30,200 nucleotides of DNA from Chara braunii (Eukaryota; Streptophyta; Charophyceae; Charales; Characeae): the NCBI GenBank assembly GCA_003427395.1, contig BFEA01000413.1:1512859-1543058 (forward strand), given 5' to 3'. The notes below the pieces were generated by a model, which made no database searches, was not told the DNA's origin, and saw nothing but the letters and a program-made list of their open reading frames with translations. Positions 28,797-30,200 of this stretch are shown here, piece after piece (position 1 is the first letter of the stretch; each line of letters begins with the position of its first letter). The position numbers were made by a program, and so were the translations under genes.

Positions 28797-30200
28797 GATG
28801 CAAGGGTGACAAGTGGAAACACGGTAGGACTGACGAGACATGGACAGCAGCAACGTACTGTCTGTGGCACTAAACTCTAAGCTCGACTGGGTGATAGACT
28901 GACCGGTGACAGGATCTGGCCATGATCAGGGGCCAAGTACATTCACTGCTCAATACACGGGGACATGTCCATGCGAGAAGACACCCACATATGCTCAGAT
29001 AGGTCACAACCCCTGCCCCTCTTCTGTTGCATATCGTGAATGCATCCAACCATCCTGCCGAGACAGGTACGTCAACATTTGGAAATGTATATATAAGGAA
29101 AGTTAAGGCGTAGGAGGAATCTACCTCTGTCTTGAAAAGACAGTTTAACCAATTGTTTTATTTTTCTTTATTCATATATCTAGCTTGGATATGCCGAGAA
29201 CGAGGGCTTGATTCCAAGTAGAGAAAACATTGGGTTCAAGTTGCAGGAATGCCCTTTGGACTTCACCGAGAATCATGAAGTGGGCTTCTAGCTGCTCATG
29301 AGTTGATGCACGTGGCAGATTGACTTGCACGGTCAAGTTGTTGGAGACTAGGGATATGACACGTGGCACAAGGGTTTGCCAAACATTTTGATACTCATTC
29401 CACACAAAGTAGCATGAAGAGGGAGGAAAAGAAAAGGGAAAATTACGGAGAGAGTACATAGTGTTTATGTCCAGGAAAAGTCAATGACCCTCCTCCAAAC
29501 TCCGTAAAACGGTCACGGCAGCGAGCTGTAACTCAATCTACGGGATGTGCTCCCTCGCAGAGTTAGATGATCTTCATAGGAGCAAGCATGAGCCGTCTCT
29601 GTCCATGGGGGAGGAATAGAGTGGGAGTTATGTNATCTCAAAATGGAGAGAGAAAGAAGGCGTNTCATATGGTTATACGCCCAGTCACGCACGCACTCAA
29701 GGAGGAGCGGTGTTAAGGGCATGGTGAAAGCACGCCACGTCTGCCTGCGCAATTGACGGGGAAAGCGCGGACAATTACCGGGGGAACAACAGACAATTAA
29801 TCATCACGCACATTGTGCACAGAGCCTCCTGTGTCACTGGCGGGACCTCGTTGCACTCGCNCACCCGCGCGCACTACAGACCAGCAACCTCTGACTCATC
29901 TGTTGGGCGCCTGTGTACCTGTTTGATGTTGGTGTCGTGGGAACATGATACGGACACACACTTGCAATATAAGCTTTTGGTTGGCCACGTGGCGGTCTCT
30001 CATCAGCCTACGTGGGTGTAGTGGACAATCAGGAAGGGGGCTGTTTGTAGCCGTAGGTGCAAGCCTTGATACCGTGGTTGATGTCACTACACAAGGGTTC
30101 CTCTNGTGTGTATTGCGCGCTGAGTCGACTTGCTAGTGTTCTTCATTGAAAGTGGGTTATAGTCACGATGGCATTAATCATCAATCAGGTTCGCACGGTA
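28797..30200. other. No gene recognised
   Basis: Frames of up to 95 codons (for example 29172-29459, minus) lack known motifs. No terminal repeats, tRNA genes or transposase fragments were recognised. Four single ambiguous bases fall here, which hints that at least 29.6-30.1 kb is also repetitive. Confidence 0.5.

Noticed and set aside
29172-29459. 95-codon frame as a retrotransposon gag fragment
   Set aside because: The translation gives a vague impression of a gag-like helical region, but no conserved motif could be named.

Overview
The window reads as a repeat-dense stretch of a large eukaryotic nuclear genome. Nothing in it looks prokaryotic: no dense ORFs, no operons, long microsatellites, a scaffold gap (11714-12463) and scattered single ambiguous bases. 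Two LINE relics carry the C-terminal zf-RVT-like region typical of plant L1-type elements, and PIF/Harbinger and hAT-type DNA transposons are present, so a green-lineage host (plant or charophyte-like alga) is the best guess. The species cannot be fixed from the sequence. I find no convincing intact host protein-coding gene.

Layout. 1-6.3 kb: DNA-transposon ends, a Tourist-like element with a TTA target duplication (482-1030), a shortened U2 snRNA-like sequence on the minus strand (1700-1814), a short retroposon with an A tail (2083-2219), microsatellites, and a cluster of small MITEs of one family (5053-5563). 6.4-8.5 kb: an interval bounded by 19-bp inverted repeats. 9.5-10.2 kb: a PIF/Harbinger transposase relic on the minus strand. 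11.5-12.7 kb: a hAT-like element with a perfect 8-bp target duplication, its interior partly unsequenced. 13.1-14.35 kb: an unidentified segment rich in perfect hairpins. 14.9-16.0 kb: more MITEs.

16.0-21.0 kb holds a decayed LINE on the plus strand whose reverse transcriptase is split by a SINE-like insertion (20391-20832). 21.1-27.7 kb holds a much better preserved but dead LINE on the minus strand, with ORF1 and ORF2 both recognisable. The two LINEs are different families and lie tail to tail. 27.7-30.2 kb shows no recognisable gene.

How it fits together. The Harbinger relic belongs to the superfamily that makes 3-bp, A/T-rich target duplications, and the small MITEs (AAA, ATA, TTT duplications) and the 482-1030 element (TTA) have that signature, so a related transposase may have moved them (inference). 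The premature stops of the minus-strand LINE and the transposase can all be explained by C-to-T changes, as expected from decay of methylated, silenced repeats (inference). The less expected signals are the internally deleted U2-like sequence, three A-rich tracts flanked by 8-12 bp direct repeats, a minisatellite grown from MITE interior sequence, and a 56-58 bp module shared by two otherwise different retroposons.
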